A DNA stretch of 64,000 nt from Adiantum capillus-veneris (GCA_014529385.2 CM043969.1:27353446-27417445); one strand, 5' to 3'; shown: positions 45,338 to 55,870, counted from the stretch's first letter. Notes: generated by a model from the letters alone, not told the origin. Translations and numbers: made by a program.

Positions 45338-46126
45338 TGTGAGGTCCCTACCCCTTTTTGAGAGGAGCGGAGTACCTTTGATAGGTCTCCAATCCTGAGA
45401 AAGGAAAACCAACGGACATTGCCTTAGCTACTACGTAGCCACGGGCATGAACCATTAGTGAAGGATTGGTCCTATCTCTCTATGGCAGAGCATGACCACC
45501 ATAACCCTATCTAAAACTATCTATAGTCAATTCTACCTAGAAGTATAAATCTTAGAGTGACCAACCTGTGCGCTTTTCTTTTGTTTTTTTTTTCCCAAAA
45601 ATTATACCCGCGTTTTTGGTACCCTTGTGGTACCCATCAGCTTGACCAGTTTGTCATTATCATCGAAAGATAAGGCCACACAGCCCCCCCCTTATTATGA
45701 TTAGTCAAGACTAGCCTCTCCTTTTCATGTGACAGTGTGTCCCACTTTGTCCCCTCCTATGTGAGTCCAGGTGAGTCCATGTGCCTTCATTTGTCATCCC
45801 TGTGTATTCTTTTGTCTTTATAATTATTTTATTTATTTCCTGAATGATAATTTACTTTACATTTTTAAGTTAAACTTTACAGTCTTATATTAACTTTATA
45901 GTAGTAAAAGAAAATTCTACAATCAATAAATAAGTCTTGCAATAAGTTAGTTAGTGATTCATATAGCTAAACATGTCAGAATTTTGTAGCGTAAATTTTA
46001 AATTCTAGGTTTTCTCAGCTTACGATTCATAATTTTAACTCGAATATCTTAAATAATCAGTGATGGTTTAAAAAAATTCAAATGCATAATAGAACTTGTG
46101 GGAGATTTGAAAGTAGAGACCTTACA
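45338..46126 (-). repeat. 5' LTR of the minus-strand gypsy element, 789 bp
   Basis: Plus-strand ends are TGTGAGGTCCC and GAGACCTTACA, giving near-perfect inverted ends (TGTGAGGTC/GACCTTACA). The primer site adjoins the left end. AT-rich U3 sequence occupies the right half. The left part resembles the left end of the 4.9-kb unit at 29357. No matching 3' LTR was found near 40.6 kb. Confidence 0.85.
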
Positions 46127-46600
46127 ACGGGGGTACGAACGTCAGGTGTCTCTACTGGAGTCTGAGCCCCATAGCAAGGAGTGTCCACTAGAGTAGCTAG
46201 TGGTGTGTAGCTGCGGGGAATGGCAGTCAACCGCGCAAAACCTGGTGTCGATGGCGATGCCATGGCTAGTGTCGGGACGGGCAAAGAAGGGGACGGTAAA
46301 TTGCCTCGTCAAACACGAGGCTATGTCGAAGCATTGGTGGTGGCATCCCCACAACAAACGCCACCATTAGAGCACTGGCCCCTAGACGAGTGTGAAGATC
46401 CTCTCGTTGACACCATAGCTTCGGAGCGCGCTGAATGATCCAAAACAGAGGGAGATGTGGATGGAGTAGGAACGCACGATGGTGCGCCAGAGCGATGACA
46501 CTCCAAGTACCACTGTCTCTGCTAAAACTCTCTTCTTCTCGGGTGTGTGTGTGTGGGTGTGTGCACGCCAATAAAAAAAGGAAAAAAATGGTATAATTTT
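46127..46600. other. Unassigned spacer
   Basis: Overlapping short frames on both strands show no motif. A GT tract is at about 46543-46562. Confidence 0.4.
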
Positions 46601-46609
46601 TCTATCACC

Positions 46610-46681
46610 GAAGTGTGATAGATTGGTTATGCCATTTCCCTCATGAATAACAGGTCTTGAGTTCAACTCCTGTCGACAAGA
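46610..46681 (+). mobile_element. tRNA-Met-like SINE head candidate
   Basis: Box A-like TGATAGATTGG (46616-46626), an anticodon-loop-like CTCATGA (about 46640-46646) and box B-like GAGTTCAACTCC (46659-46670) occur in tRNA order and spacing. The CAT anticodon and the following AGGTC resemble elongator tRNA-Met. The acceptor stem does not pair well, so it is a tRNA-derived repeat rather than a tRNA gene. Confidence 0.45.
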
Positions 46682-46739
46682 TCTTTAAGGTCTCTTGGGA
46701 TAGTTTCCTACGATGTTAAGACTCTCTTCTTCTTCTTCT

Positions 46740-46954
46740 TCTCTCTCTCTCTCTCTCTCTCTCTTTGTTTTATATTTTTCTCTTTCTATATCTCTCTCTA
46801 TCTTTTCCTCTCTCAATGTGTGTGTGCATTCTTTGTTTATGCATGTGTGTGTGCGTTTCTGGTTTATGAATTCTCTCTCTCTCTTTTCCTCTCTCAATGT
46901 GTGTGTGCATTGTTTGTTTATGCATGTGTGTGTGCATTTTTTGTTTATTCTTGT

Positions 46955-47007
<53 letters not shown>

Positions 47008-47117
47008 AACACAATGTGTGTGTGTGTGTGTGTATGAGAGAGAGGGAGGGAGAAAGAGGGGAAGGGAACATGACAGTGAGGAGAGGAAAGGAGCATCCCT
47101 GGTTCTCCTTTCTCTCC

Positions 47118-47148
<31 letters not shown>
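46740..47148. repeat. CT/TG-rich block with 81-bp duplication
   Basis: TCTTTTCCTCTCTCAATGTG starts at 46801 and again at 46882. CT tracts occur at 46740-46764 and 46955-47004, and TG tracts at about 47014-47033 and 47120-47148. Open frames here only reflect dinucleotide repeats. Confidence 0.9.
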
Positions 47149-47149
<1 letters not shown>

Positions 47150-47183
47150 AGAAGAAATAGAGAGAGAGGGAGAGCGTGCGTCA

Positions 47184-47295
47184 CCTTGCTTGCTTGAGCC
47201 CGCGCCGAAAACTCAGATCTGAGATTTGAGCGCGCGTTACCTTGCTTGCTTGAGCCCGCGCCGAAAACTCAGATCTGATATTTGAGTTTTCGGAC
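47184..47295. repeat. 56-bp tandem duplication
   Basis: CCTTGCTTGCTTGAGCCCGC occurs at 47184 and 47240, followed in both by GCCGAAAACTCAGATCTGA. The two copies are almost identical. Confidence 0.92.
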
Positions 47296-47324
47296 GCTCT
47301 TAGTTTTTTTTTTAAAGCCTTGAT

Positions 47325-47406
47325 GGCATCGCTATAGGCGTCGTTATGAGCGTTGCTATGCTATAAGTAACATAGCGACGCTCATAGCTACGCCTATAGC
47401 GACACC
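47325..47406. repeat. Hairpin with 36-bp arms
   Basis: GGCATCGCTATAGGCG... (47325-47360) is the inverted complement of 47371-47406 (ending CGCCTATAGCGACACC), with five mismatches and a 10-nt loop (CTATAAGTAA). The strength suggests a stable RNA or DNA hairpin. It lies about 50 bp from a CACTA-like terminus and may be subterminal to that element. Confidence 0.85.
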
Positions 47407-47458
47407 GTGGTTTTTCACATTTGAGCGTCGTAGTACGAACATCGCTACTATTAAGTAC

Positions 47459-47469
47459 CTCTTGTAGTG
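47459..47469. mobile_element. CACTA-like element terminus
   Basis: CTCTTGTAGTG reads CACTACAAGAG on the other strand, the usual start of plant En/Spm terminal repeats. Gypsy coding resumes directly after it, as if the element had inserted in the RT gene. The other terminus was not found, so this is a likely but unproven end. Confidence 0.5.
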
Positions 47470-48345
47470 GTAAGAGATGTTCAATGTTTCCACAAATTTG
47501 TAAATTTTTATTGTATCTTTATACAGGGATACTCCAAGGTGTTTACAACACTCACAAGGTTGACAGGCCATAATAAGTTTGTATGGGACTCAGAGGCCGC
47601 GAAAGCATTTCAGACTCTCAAGCAATCTTTCACGACCGCACCCATTCTAATTCATGCAGATCCTACAAAGCCTTTCATCCTAGAAACAGATGCTTCAGAT
47701 TTTTCCCTTGGCGCTATTCTATCCCAAGTAGGAGAGGATGGTTGAGTACATCCAGTGGATTTTTATTCCCGCAAGTTCTCAGCTGCAGAAATCAATTATG
47801 AAATCTATGACAAAGAGCTCTTAGCAATCATCGACTCCTTCGACACTTGGCATCACCTACTTGAAGGAGCTCCTCATAAGATCACTGTCTATACAGCTCA
47901 CAAGAATTTGGAATACTTCATGACATCCTGAGTCTTGAATCGTCGCCAAGATAGGTGGAGTGGTATCCTATCAAGGTTTGAATTTTTTATCTCTTACAGA
48001 CCTGACCGTCAACAAGCTAAGCCAGATGCCTTATCGAGAATATCCTACCTTGCACCTAGAGAAGGCAACGCAGCATTTGATCAACAAGAGTCAGTGATTT
48101 TGAAACCTGAGAAGCTTAAGCTAAACGCCACCATGTGCCAAGCTCCTGAAGATTCTATTTTTCTTTCTAAGGTGAAGACGCAAATTGCCAAAGACCCACT
48201 TGCTCAAAATATCAGACAACAACTACAAGGACAAGAGGTTAATGAGGACTTTCAAGAAATTGATGGACTAATTTACTATAAGGGTCTTCTCTATATTCCG
48301 CCAGGACCAACACGCTTGGAGGTACTTCAGCAACGGACGGCATGA
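47470..48345 (+). pseudogene. Chromovirus RT thumb and RNase H
   Basis: Coding begins 'VRDVQCFHKFVNFYCIFIQG' (RT connection), then RNase H 'PILIHADPTKPFILETDASD', 'FSLGAILSQVGEDG', '[20 protein letters not shown]' and 'SYRPDRQQAKPDALSRISYL'. Stops occur at about 47743 and 47929. The RT palm and everything upstream are missing on the left, beyond the CACTA-like end. The next segment is the integrase linker (48049-48345), which then shifts frame. Confidence 0.9.
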
Positions 48346-49195
48346 TCTTCCATCAGCAGGCCATTTTGGGGTTAATAAGACAATTGAGCTTCTCTCCCGT
48401 GACTTTTGGTGGCCTCAAATGTGGAAGCTTGTCAAGAAGTATGTAGGCACTTGTGACACTTGCAATAGATCAAAGGCCCCTCGTCATCGTCCTCATGGGT
48501 TACTCCATCCCTTGCCCATTCCAACCAAACCATGGTCATCCATCTCCATGGATTTCATTGTAGAGCTACCCTTGTCACAGGGATTTGACTCCATTTTAGT
48601 AGTCATGGATTGGTTTACAAAAATGGCACACTTCGTTCCAACCACTAAAACCATCACCAGCGAAGGTACGGCCAAACTCTTTCTACAACATATCTATCGT
48701 TATCACGGATTACCGGATGATATAGTTTCTGATTGAGGCCCACAATTCATCTTTAGCTTTTGGAAAAGCTTATTCAAGCTACTCGGAGTTCAAATCAACC
48801 TCTCCTCAGCCAGTAACCCACAAAGTGATGGACAAACAGAGAGAGTAAGTCAAGTTTTGGAACAGTATCTCGACTGTACTATCAATTATCACCAGGATAA
48901 TTGGGTCGAGCTCCTACCACTAGCAAAATTCTCCTATAATAACAGTTTTCATGCCTCCACCCGTCACACTCCATTCTTTGCTAATTATGGTCAACATCCC
49001 AAACAGGATATCCACAGACACTATCAAGTCAAGAATCCAACTGCTATTCATCTTACACAAAAATTATCTACAATTCACAAAGAGCTTACAATTCATGTCA
49101 AAGAAGCTCAATCCAAGCATAAGGAAAGTGCAGATCTCATCGCATGCAGCATCCAAAAATACAAAGAAGGGGATAAAGTGTGGCTCCTCTGACGT
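48346..49195 (+). pseudogene. Chromovirus integrase (Tcn1-like style)
   Basis: Zinc finger: 'SAGHFGVNKT'-like reading in broken frames near 48355, then 'YVGTCDTCNRSKAPRHRPHG'. Core: Asp in 'SISMDFIVELPLS', Asp in 'LPDDIVSD' followed at once by a stop near 48734, and Glu in 'SDGQTERVSQVLEQYL'. 'NWVELLPLAKFSYNNSFHAS' and 'HTPFFANYGQHPKQD' follow. The wording is closer, from memory, to fungal and Tcn1-type chromoviruses than to seed-plant Tekay/CRM/Reina. The open frame ends at about 49190. Confidence 0.88.
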
Positions 49196-49633
49196 GATCT
49201 GCATTCAGCTCGTCCCTGTCAAAAGCTTGATTATCGAATGCTTAGCCCGTTTAAAATTATCTGTCAAGTCAATCCAGTCACCTATTGACTCCGATTGCCC
49301 TCATCCATGAATATCCATATGGTCTTTCATGTCTCGGTCCTAGAACCTTGTCACACATCTAAGATCCGAGGAAGAGCCCTACAACCACCTCCTTTGGTTG
49401 AGATTCAAGGACATGACAAATATGAGGTCGAGAAAGTCCTAGATTCTTGAGTTTTGCGTGGCAGGTTATAGTACTTGGTGCATTGGAAAGGCTATGATGT
49501 TAGTGAACGAATCTGGGAAGAACTAGCACACAATCTACAACATGCATCTCTCAAATTCCAAGAGTTCCATCAACAACATCCATGGAAGCCCAACTCAAGG
49601 AACACCACTGCTCGTCGTGGAACTCATCGCTAG
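49196..49633 (+). pseudogene. Integrase tail with chromodomain
   Basis: After the stop the reading gives 'HMVFHVSVLEPCHTSKIRGR', then a chromodomain at about 49410-49600: 'YEVEKVLDS', 'YLVHWKGYDVSERIWEELAH', 'FQEFHQQHPWKP'. The aromatic cage region (Tyr, Trp, Trp) is visible. Chromodomains direct chromovirus integration to marked chromatin. In-frame stops lie at about 49286, 49448 and 49470. It ends just before the polypurine tract AGAGGAGGGGG (49632-49642). Confidence 0.9.
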
Positions 49634-49716
49634 AGGAGGGGGTAATGTCATGGATGCTTGAGAGTCAGTCGCTGCCTGCATCATCACCTATGTTGTCGCT
49701 AGAAGGATCTAGGAGA

Positions 49717-49998
49717 TTCTCGAAGGATCTAGAAGAGTTCTAGAAGGATCAAGGAGATTCTAGAAGTTTCTAGAAGCATGGAGAAGATTCCGGAAGAATC
49801 TATAAGTTTTTGGAAAGCTCTAGAAAGTTGAAGAAGGATCTAGAAGGTTCTAGAAGAACTAGAAGGATCAAGAAGTTTCTAAAAGCTTGGAGAAGATTCC
49901 GAAAGAATCTAGAAGTTTTTGGAAAGCTCTAGAAAGTTGAAGAAGGATCCAAAAGGTTCTAGAAGAACTAGAAGGATCAAGAAGGTTCTAGAAGATTC
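49717..49998 (+). promoter_or_regulatory. Array of heat-shock-element motifs in the LTR U3
   Basis: Alternating GAA/TTC pentamers in the nGAAnnTTCnnGAAn pattern occur repeatedly: four units at 49758-49775, three at 49783-49795, three at 49843-49855, four at 49981-49998, and two-unit sites at 49717, 49738, 49872, 49892 and 49957. These lie 60-340 bp upstream of the TATA box. Plant heat-shock factors bind such sites, so heat-induced transcription is predicted. Part of the array is a 109-bp tandem duplication. Confidence 0.75.
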
Positions 49999-50058
49999 TA
50001 ACCTCCTCAAGAAGAACCTAGAAATTCCTAACCTCCTCAAGTAACCTCTTCAAGCACT

Positions 50059-50070
50059 AGCATAAATAGG
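50059..50070 (+). promoter_or_regulatory. Chromovirus LTR TATA box
   Basis: AGCATAAATAGG sits downstream of the heat-shock-element array and about 170 bp before the first AATAAAG, as expected for an LTR promoter. Confidence 0.6.
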
Positions 50071-50340
50071 AGTCTTGGGCCACAAGCCCCTCAGTCTTGC
50101 CAACACCAGTTGTGAGGCTCCTATGAGGAAATCCCTCTTCTAGTTCTTATATTCAAGTCTTGCCCTTGCAATCAAGCCTTTCCTTGTACTCGAGTCATGT
50201 CATCCAAGTCTTGTATCAAGCTTTCTTAATAAAGTATTAAGCCTTGTAATAAAGATTAAGCTTATTATCAAGTCCCAAGTTTCTTGTACATTGTGAGCTC
50301 CTCCTGTTGCTCTCTTCTAGCTCTATACGCACTCATAACA

Positions 50341-50975
50341 ATTATATCTATCCAATGTTATAAAATAGCTAAAAGAGTTTTACAAGAGAGTTCTTAGCAA
50401 AAATCAATAGTCAATCTCTCATCTTCCATGAGAGATGATGCACCAAAGATATCTTTCTCAATCTGTACTTTTGCATCTTTGTCATCAAAACCCACTTCTA
50501 GATCACTCTTCGCATCTACCTGCGAATCTAAGAGCTCATTTACCGATACATGTATCTGCTCACCACTGACCTTTAGCTTGAAATCCTTAATTACATCATC
50601 TGTCGGCTGTGCACTTTGGTCATTGTTAGCGGGTCACCGTGACGATGTTTGCAGCATAGATATTTGACACTAACATAATGTCAATACTCAGGGAATTGAC
50701 TCAGATGGGGCACCGAGACTCTTTGAGGTTGTCAATCTCAAGAAGTGAACCTAGCAAGCAATCACACCAACTCAACAAGCAATTCACAAACTCAATGATC
50801 AGACAAATATGCCTATGTCCTTACTGACCACTCTAGATCATCACGCCATTTTGACACTCGAACGGACTCAAAATGCAACAAAACTTTAGGAGAAGGTCTA
50901 AAACACCTAGGGGCACTATCCTACCAGGTGTGGTTTTTGCAATCCAACAAGATACCAAAATCACGATCCATCATG
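50341..50975. other. Unassigned spacer after the chromovirus LTR
   Basis: A short open frame at 50428-50667 has no recognised motif. Tat-like RNase H coding begins only near 50975. Confidence 0.4.
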
Positions 50976-51235
50976 AAAAAGGTCATGAAAGAGATTACTC
51001 TAAAATTGAATTGGTGATGACTAGCATGGTTTATGCTTCCAAACGATTCAGACGTTACTTGTTGCAAAAGTCGTTCACTTTTCTCAAGAGTTATTCATTG
51101 CTTCCTCAGCTATTCAATAATTCAAATATATAAAAAACAATGATGAAATGGGTTATTGAACTTTAGGAGTTTTAGTTCACCTTTTTGGTAGAAGAGAGTA
51201 CTACCCTGGCAGATTTACTCACTTGTAAAGATACT
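50975..51235 (+). pseudogene. Tat-like RNase H fragment
   Basis: The reading 'HERDYSKIELVMTSMVYASK', 'RFRRYLLQKSFTFLKSYSLL', then after a stop 'MMKWVIEL' and 'TTLADLLTCKDTPIL' parallels 12.88-13.15 kb. It ends abruptly at about 51235, where AT-rich DNA begins. It is a small relic of the same family as the elements at 0-2 kb and 12.3-15 kb. Confidence 0.82.
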
Positions 51236-51758
51236 CCTATTTTAATTTTAATTTCTATTTTTTTGGCTTTTTGTGAAATTTTTAATTTAAAAAAACTTTT
51301 ATTTTTCTTCTTTCTTGGTTTTCTACTTGATTTTTTATTGTTTTTAAAATTATTGGAATGGAATTTCTTATTCTTTTCTCTTTATGTTCTAAATTTTTGG
51401 ATTTTTTAAATAAATGAGATGAAATTTATATTAAATGAAATTAAAAACAAATAAAATTGGAACTAAATAAAACAAAATTGAATTAAATTGAAATGAAAAT
51501 TAAATAACAAATGAAATGAAATGAAAGTGAAAGTGAATTTAAATAGAATATATAAAGAAGGAATAAAGTAAATCCCTTAAAAAAACGCAAAGCTAGCAAC
51601 ATGCGCGTGTGTGTCCGCGTTATAAAGGGGAAGCAAGAGGGCGGCGCCCTGCGCGCGCAAAGGAAGAAGAAAAAGGGAGAGCGGGAGTGTAGGCACGTAG
51701 AAAAAGAAAGAGAGGGAGTGTCGGGGACTTGACGGTAGGGGGGGGGGGGGGGGGGGGG

Positions 51759-51792
<34 letters not shown>

Positions 51793-52001
51793 AAACATCT
51801 TTTTTCTAATTTTTTTTAAAAAAAAAGGTTGTGTGTGTGTAAACGTGTGTGCAGATGTGAGTGTGTGCATGTGAGTGAAAGGGTGAGAGAGTGAACGTGT
51901 GTTTGTGAGTTATTCTTTTTTTGTTCTTTTTCTTTTTTTCCTCTTTTTTATTAAAAAAATCCCCAAAAAAGACAGAGTGGGAGGGTCGACGACTTGACGA
52001 C

Positions 52002-52073
<72 letters not shown>

Positions 52074-53730
52074 ATTTTTTTATTTTTTTTTAAATTTTAA
52101 TAAAGGTTGTATGTGTGTAAGCCACTGTGCATGCGTGAGTGTGTGCGTGTGAGTGAATGGGTGAGAGAGTGAATGTGAAAATACTTTTTCTTTGGCTTTT
52201 TGCCTCTTTATTTTTTATATTGTTGTGTTTTGTTTTTTATTAAATCCCCTTTTCTTGTTTGTTTTTGGTTTATTGCCCTTTTTTATAGGGGAGGAAAGTT
52301 TTTGGGTATTTAAAAAAAATAAAATATGAAAAAAAAGTCAAAAAGTCAAAAGGATAGTGCATAGATGAAAAAAAAGAAAATAGTAGCAAAAATTATTTAA
52401 AATTCAAAAAATGAGTCAAAATCTTCAAAAAAATGAAATAAGTGAGAGAAGAGATGGTGATGTTGTGGGGAATTTTGTGTGTGTGTATAAAAAACAAAAC
52501 AATGCAAAAAGTAAAAAAAAAATCTCGAGACTTTAAAAATGCACTAAAAATGTCAAAAATAGCTAAAAATTAGGAAAATTCACGGAGTTGCAAAGCACGC
52601 TCCAAATTAGAAATTTGCATCAAGGTTTTCCATTTTCATAAAAAATGCTAAAATTTTACAAAAATTAGCCAAAAAATTTCTAAAAATAATGCAGCCCAAT
52701 CAACTCAATTTTCAATACTTTTCAATGTAATCACACCATTCATTCAATCAATAATGAATATGCCACTCAATTTTGAACTATTTTGGACCTTTTTTTCTAG
52801 TGTTTGACCCAAATTTAACCCAAAATTCTTCTAAGTAGTGGTCTAATAAAAGATCTCTTCACTTTGGTCCAACAATCATAATCAAATCATCATTTTCACC
52901 TTAATTCACACATTCACATTAATTTCCAAGTTTGTGTAATTATGCACAATTAACATACTTACAAGCTCACCCACACATAATTTACCGCAATTCTGACAGC
53001 ATTACGATGCAATTTGCAAACTTAAAACTATTTACCGTTAATCAACTTGATGACCATAAACATCGGGTCACTTCAAATCAATCAATTGGGATTAACATTG
53101 CCACACAATTGAACTCAATTTTGTGCACTTTGCAAACACATAGGTGCATACCAATACAAAATTGGGCCAATTTTGTTATGACTAATTTTGAATTAAAACC
53201 TCCATCTAAACCAGCAATTAATTAGGTTAATGCACTCACATTTACGTGAAGAATTGCATCGAATTCCCACTCCAAGTGGCGACTCCACCGGTGTGTGTGT
53301 GTGTGAGTATGTGTGTGTGTACTCCCAAAGCCGCTTTGACCAACACACACCAGCACAAAATATTATGTGTAGCTTCCATTTCAACAAAATTAAATTCATA
53401 AGATTAATGAGCACAGATCTAGTTATAGATTTATCAATGTGTAGCATTAAACGCAAATGGAATTAGTGAGAAATTAGAGCGGATAATTAGTGAAAAAATC
53501 CCATAATTACACACTAAAAATCACTATAATCTACATAAATGTTTTGCACTTTTGTTTCAAAAGACTAATTACCAAGCCTTTAATTAAGCATGCACACATG
53601 TAAAACACTCCAATTGTTAACGGATTAGTAGCAAGTTAGTGATTAATTAGTGAAGAATTGGGGTTTTTTACACTTAAACCTACTCCTAAACACTCAGTTT
53701 TCTCAAAACATCTCTTCTAGCTTAGACTAC
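51236..53730. other. AT-rich stretch with duplicated microsatellite block
   Basis: A block of about 265 bp occurs twice (about 51711-51970 and 51975-52240). Each has GAGGG(A/T)...GACTTGACG, an AG tract, a T-rich segment, AAGGTTGT(G/A)TGTGTGTAA and GGGTGAGAGAGTGAA. The first copy also has 24 consecutive G (51738-51761). No protein is recognised. The right part may be the leader of the element whose primer site lies at 53.74 kb. Confidence 0.6.
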
Positions 53731-53732
53731 TA

Positions 53733-53750
53733 CCCTTGGCAACAATGCCA
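53733..53750 (-). promoter_or_regulatory. Degenerate primer-binding site (tRNA-Asp type)
   Basis: The minus strand reads TGGCATTGTTGCCAAGGG, close to the TGGCGCCGTTGCCGGGG primer site used by many Athila/Tat-type plant gypsy elements. Two bases away TGTTGACTCCC at 53753 could be the LTR edge, giving a minus-strand gypsy element. Confidence 0.55.
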
Positions 53751-53752
53751 AA

Positions 53753-54465
53753 TGTTGACTCCCTTTGTAGCATAGCTCCAATGGATCACCAAAATCATCA
53801 ATCCGCGGATGATAGCAACTCGGCCAGGGCATGGAAGCATCACACATGGGTGAGTGTGAGAGAGTAATGAGAAGGAAAAGAGTGGGGAAATCATGGGGAA
53901 ATCAGAAGAGAGAACAAAAGGAATTAGTGTTGCACACACGCTAAATCTTATGCAAATCACACAATTCTCTTCGTTGTATTCGCGACTAATCCTTGTAAGC
54001 ACATCCTAATTATGAGCTCACGAGGTTACAATTAGACCAATGCATGCAAGAATTCTAATATACACACTATTCTAATCATGCACACAATACCATCATCAAA
54101 CACACAATATACAGTCAAGAATTAGAGAACGATTAATTCTTAATCTACACACCTCAAGACAACAATACACAACATTAGAGAAAAGCGAGAGAGAAGCAAG
54201 AGGACTCAACTTCATGCATTAATAGATTTATGAAGAGAGTACATGCGGCTCCAAGCCTCCACCTCCATAGCCTCCTTCTTCTCCTCTCGACTCCACGGTT
54301 TCCTCTCAACACGATATCTCCCCTTTCACATGACGTACAATTCACTTGTATGCCTAGGGTTTTAAAAACAAATGGCCGTCCATCCAAGACACATAAAGTG
54401 AAATAATAGATACAATCTGGAACTCATAAAGAGCCCGTAAACCTATACATCATAAATGAAATATA
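53753..54465 (-). repeat. Probable gypsy LTR portion, interrupted by a copia insertion
   Basis: The sequence begins TGTTGACTCCCTTTG next to the tRNA-Asp-type primer site. It has no coding sequence and runs into the copia element at 54466. Its far end may lie beyond the copia insertion, after 58053, but was not identified. Confidence 0.45.
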
Positions 54466-54657
54466 TGAAGTACGTGAGCGGGAGCGTGTGTGAGTGTGTG
54501 CAGCAATGGAGAAGAGAGGAGAAGAGGAGACCTTGTGTTTATACGGGCTAAAACTCACTCACTGCATGTGAGCTCCCTTATTCTACTATGTACATATTAA
54601 ATAAGTATAGTGGGAAGGCACCTGGTCTAACCAGCCACATGGGGCTTTACGCCAAAA
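54466..54657 (-). repeat. 3' LTR of the copia element
   Basis: Plus-strand text TGAAGTACGTGAGCGG... to TTTACGCCAAAA matches the LTR at 57868-58048 over most of its length, including GACCTTGTGTTT, GGGCTAAAACTCACTCA and GGCCACATGGGGCTTTAC. ATATA precedes it. A polypurine tract (GTGGGAGG on the minus strand) lies just inside near 54660-54668. Confidence 0.92.
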
Positions 54658-54740
54658 ACCTCCCACATAAAGGCCAATGTGGCTGTGAGAGAGAAAAGAA
54701 AACCGTACAAAACCTGTACAAGGCCATCACAAGTATGACC

Positions 54741-55043
54741 TCAGCCAACGTCCACTGCCTCACTAAATTTGTGTGCATCTAGCTCTACTTCTAGAGGAAG
54801 TATAGAGCGATTGACACCATACTCCTCACCAAAGCCGCACATATCCTGCAGGTATCTCACCATACGCTGCAAAGTGCCCCTATGCTCAAGCCCAGCGTCA
54901 GTCACTGCACAACTAACTGCTCCCACTGCAAATGCACCTACTACAAATGAAATCTCGGGTCTCGAGATGAGTATCTCGTACATGAAATTTCTGAATGCTG
55001 ATGCAATCCTAGCAATATCTTCCAATTTGACCATCTCAATCAA
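54741..55043 (-). pseudogene. Copia RT/RNase H end fragment
   Basis: The 100-residue frame includes 'LISRPEISFVVGAFA' and 'RGTLQRMVRYLQDMCGFGEE', which parallel the copia segment where 'RPDI...AVG' is followed by 'RYLKGT'. A later 'DAHKFSEAVDVG' may echo the RNase H entry. The match is degenerate, and the segment between these motifs is altered. Confidence 0.5.
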
Positions 55044-55420
55044 ATCTGGCTGAGCTCATGGAAATCACCCTGACACCCAAGCTTTGATCCTTGGAATCCA
55101 TCCTCGTGTCCATCGCATGTCACATGCGCACCAAGAGCATTTGTCTGTCCTGAACCCTGTGTGGTAAGAGCAATGCCTAGCTCTAACTCACATACATCAG
55201 CCTCTTGCCTAAGCATATCCATGAATTTCTGAATCAAGGCTGAATCCTTGGCATTCAAGCAATCCATGTATGTCATCATATCCACGAATGACAGCCCTTC
55301 TGCACAAATGTCTGCACAACTGGCTCAACATGCTCACAAACTAGAGCATCATGCAACCTATCTGCAAAGGAGACATTCCTCGTCTCTCTGCATGGCTACG
55401 TACTCAGAAATACTATGCCA
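55044..55420 (-). other. Unrecognised pol-position segment of the copia element
   Basis: Reading through frames gives 'TYMDCLNAKDSALIQKFMDM' and 'VCELELGIALTTQGSGQTNA'. This does not resemble copia integrase or RT. It may be heavily mutated pol, or foreign sequence gained when integrase was lost. Confidence 0.3.
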
Positions 55421-55870
55421 TGTCAAACATGACGTACTTGCATCGCATGAATCGTGCCAACACTAGCACCTCTAGCTATGACTAATTGTCCACGATACAA
55501 TCTAAAACTGTGCTCGTCCAACACTACGTGGCATCCGTTGTCTTGTAACTAACTCACAGAGATCAAGCTCTGCATCAAACCTGGCACATGGCGTACATCT
55601 TGCAGCACGTATGATGCACCACTTGGAAACAATAGTTGTACATCTCCTGCACCAACTATGTCATGCATTGAACCATCAGCTAGACACACATGTCCAAGCA
55701 TACTACTAGCATATGTGGTAAACCACTCACGACTCGGCGTGACATGAAATCTAGCACTCACATCTAGTAACCCAATGCAAAGGTAATGTGTCGTCAAAAA
55801 TAGACATAATAAAGTCAAGAGTAAACATGGAAGCAAAGGCAACATCTCCGTCATGCGTAGCCACATACAC
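55421..55870 (-). pseudogene. Copia protease and pre-integrase region
   Basis: The frame has 'FHVTPSREWFTTYASSMLGH', 'VCLADGSMHDIVGAGDVQLL' and 'VLQDVRHVPGLMQSLISVS', the conserved run after the copia protease active site. The active-site LDSGA segment just before it is damaged ('IGLLDVSARFHV'). After a frameshift the pre-integrase portion continues with 'DNGCHVVLDEHSFRLYRGQL'. Confidence 0.85.

Larger units (their letters stand above)
49646..50340 (+). repeat. 3' LTR of the chromovirus, about 695 bp
   Basis: The unit begins TGTCATGG directly after the polypurine tract and ends CTCATAACA, with short inverted ends (TGTCATG/CATAACA). It contains a 109-bp tandem repeat made of AGAAG/TTCTAG text, a TATA box at about 50061 and AATAAAG polyadenylation-type signals near 50230 and 50260. 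U3, R and U5 can be laid out in normal order. Target duplication could not be tested, as the 5' end is missing. Confidence 0.85.

Noticed and set aside
46610-46681. Functional tRNA-Met gene
   Set aside because: Acceptor and D stems do not pair well; better read as a tRNA-derived repeat.
46713-47222. 169-codon plus-strand frame
   Set aside because: Composed of CT/TG simple repeats and duplicated text; not a gene.
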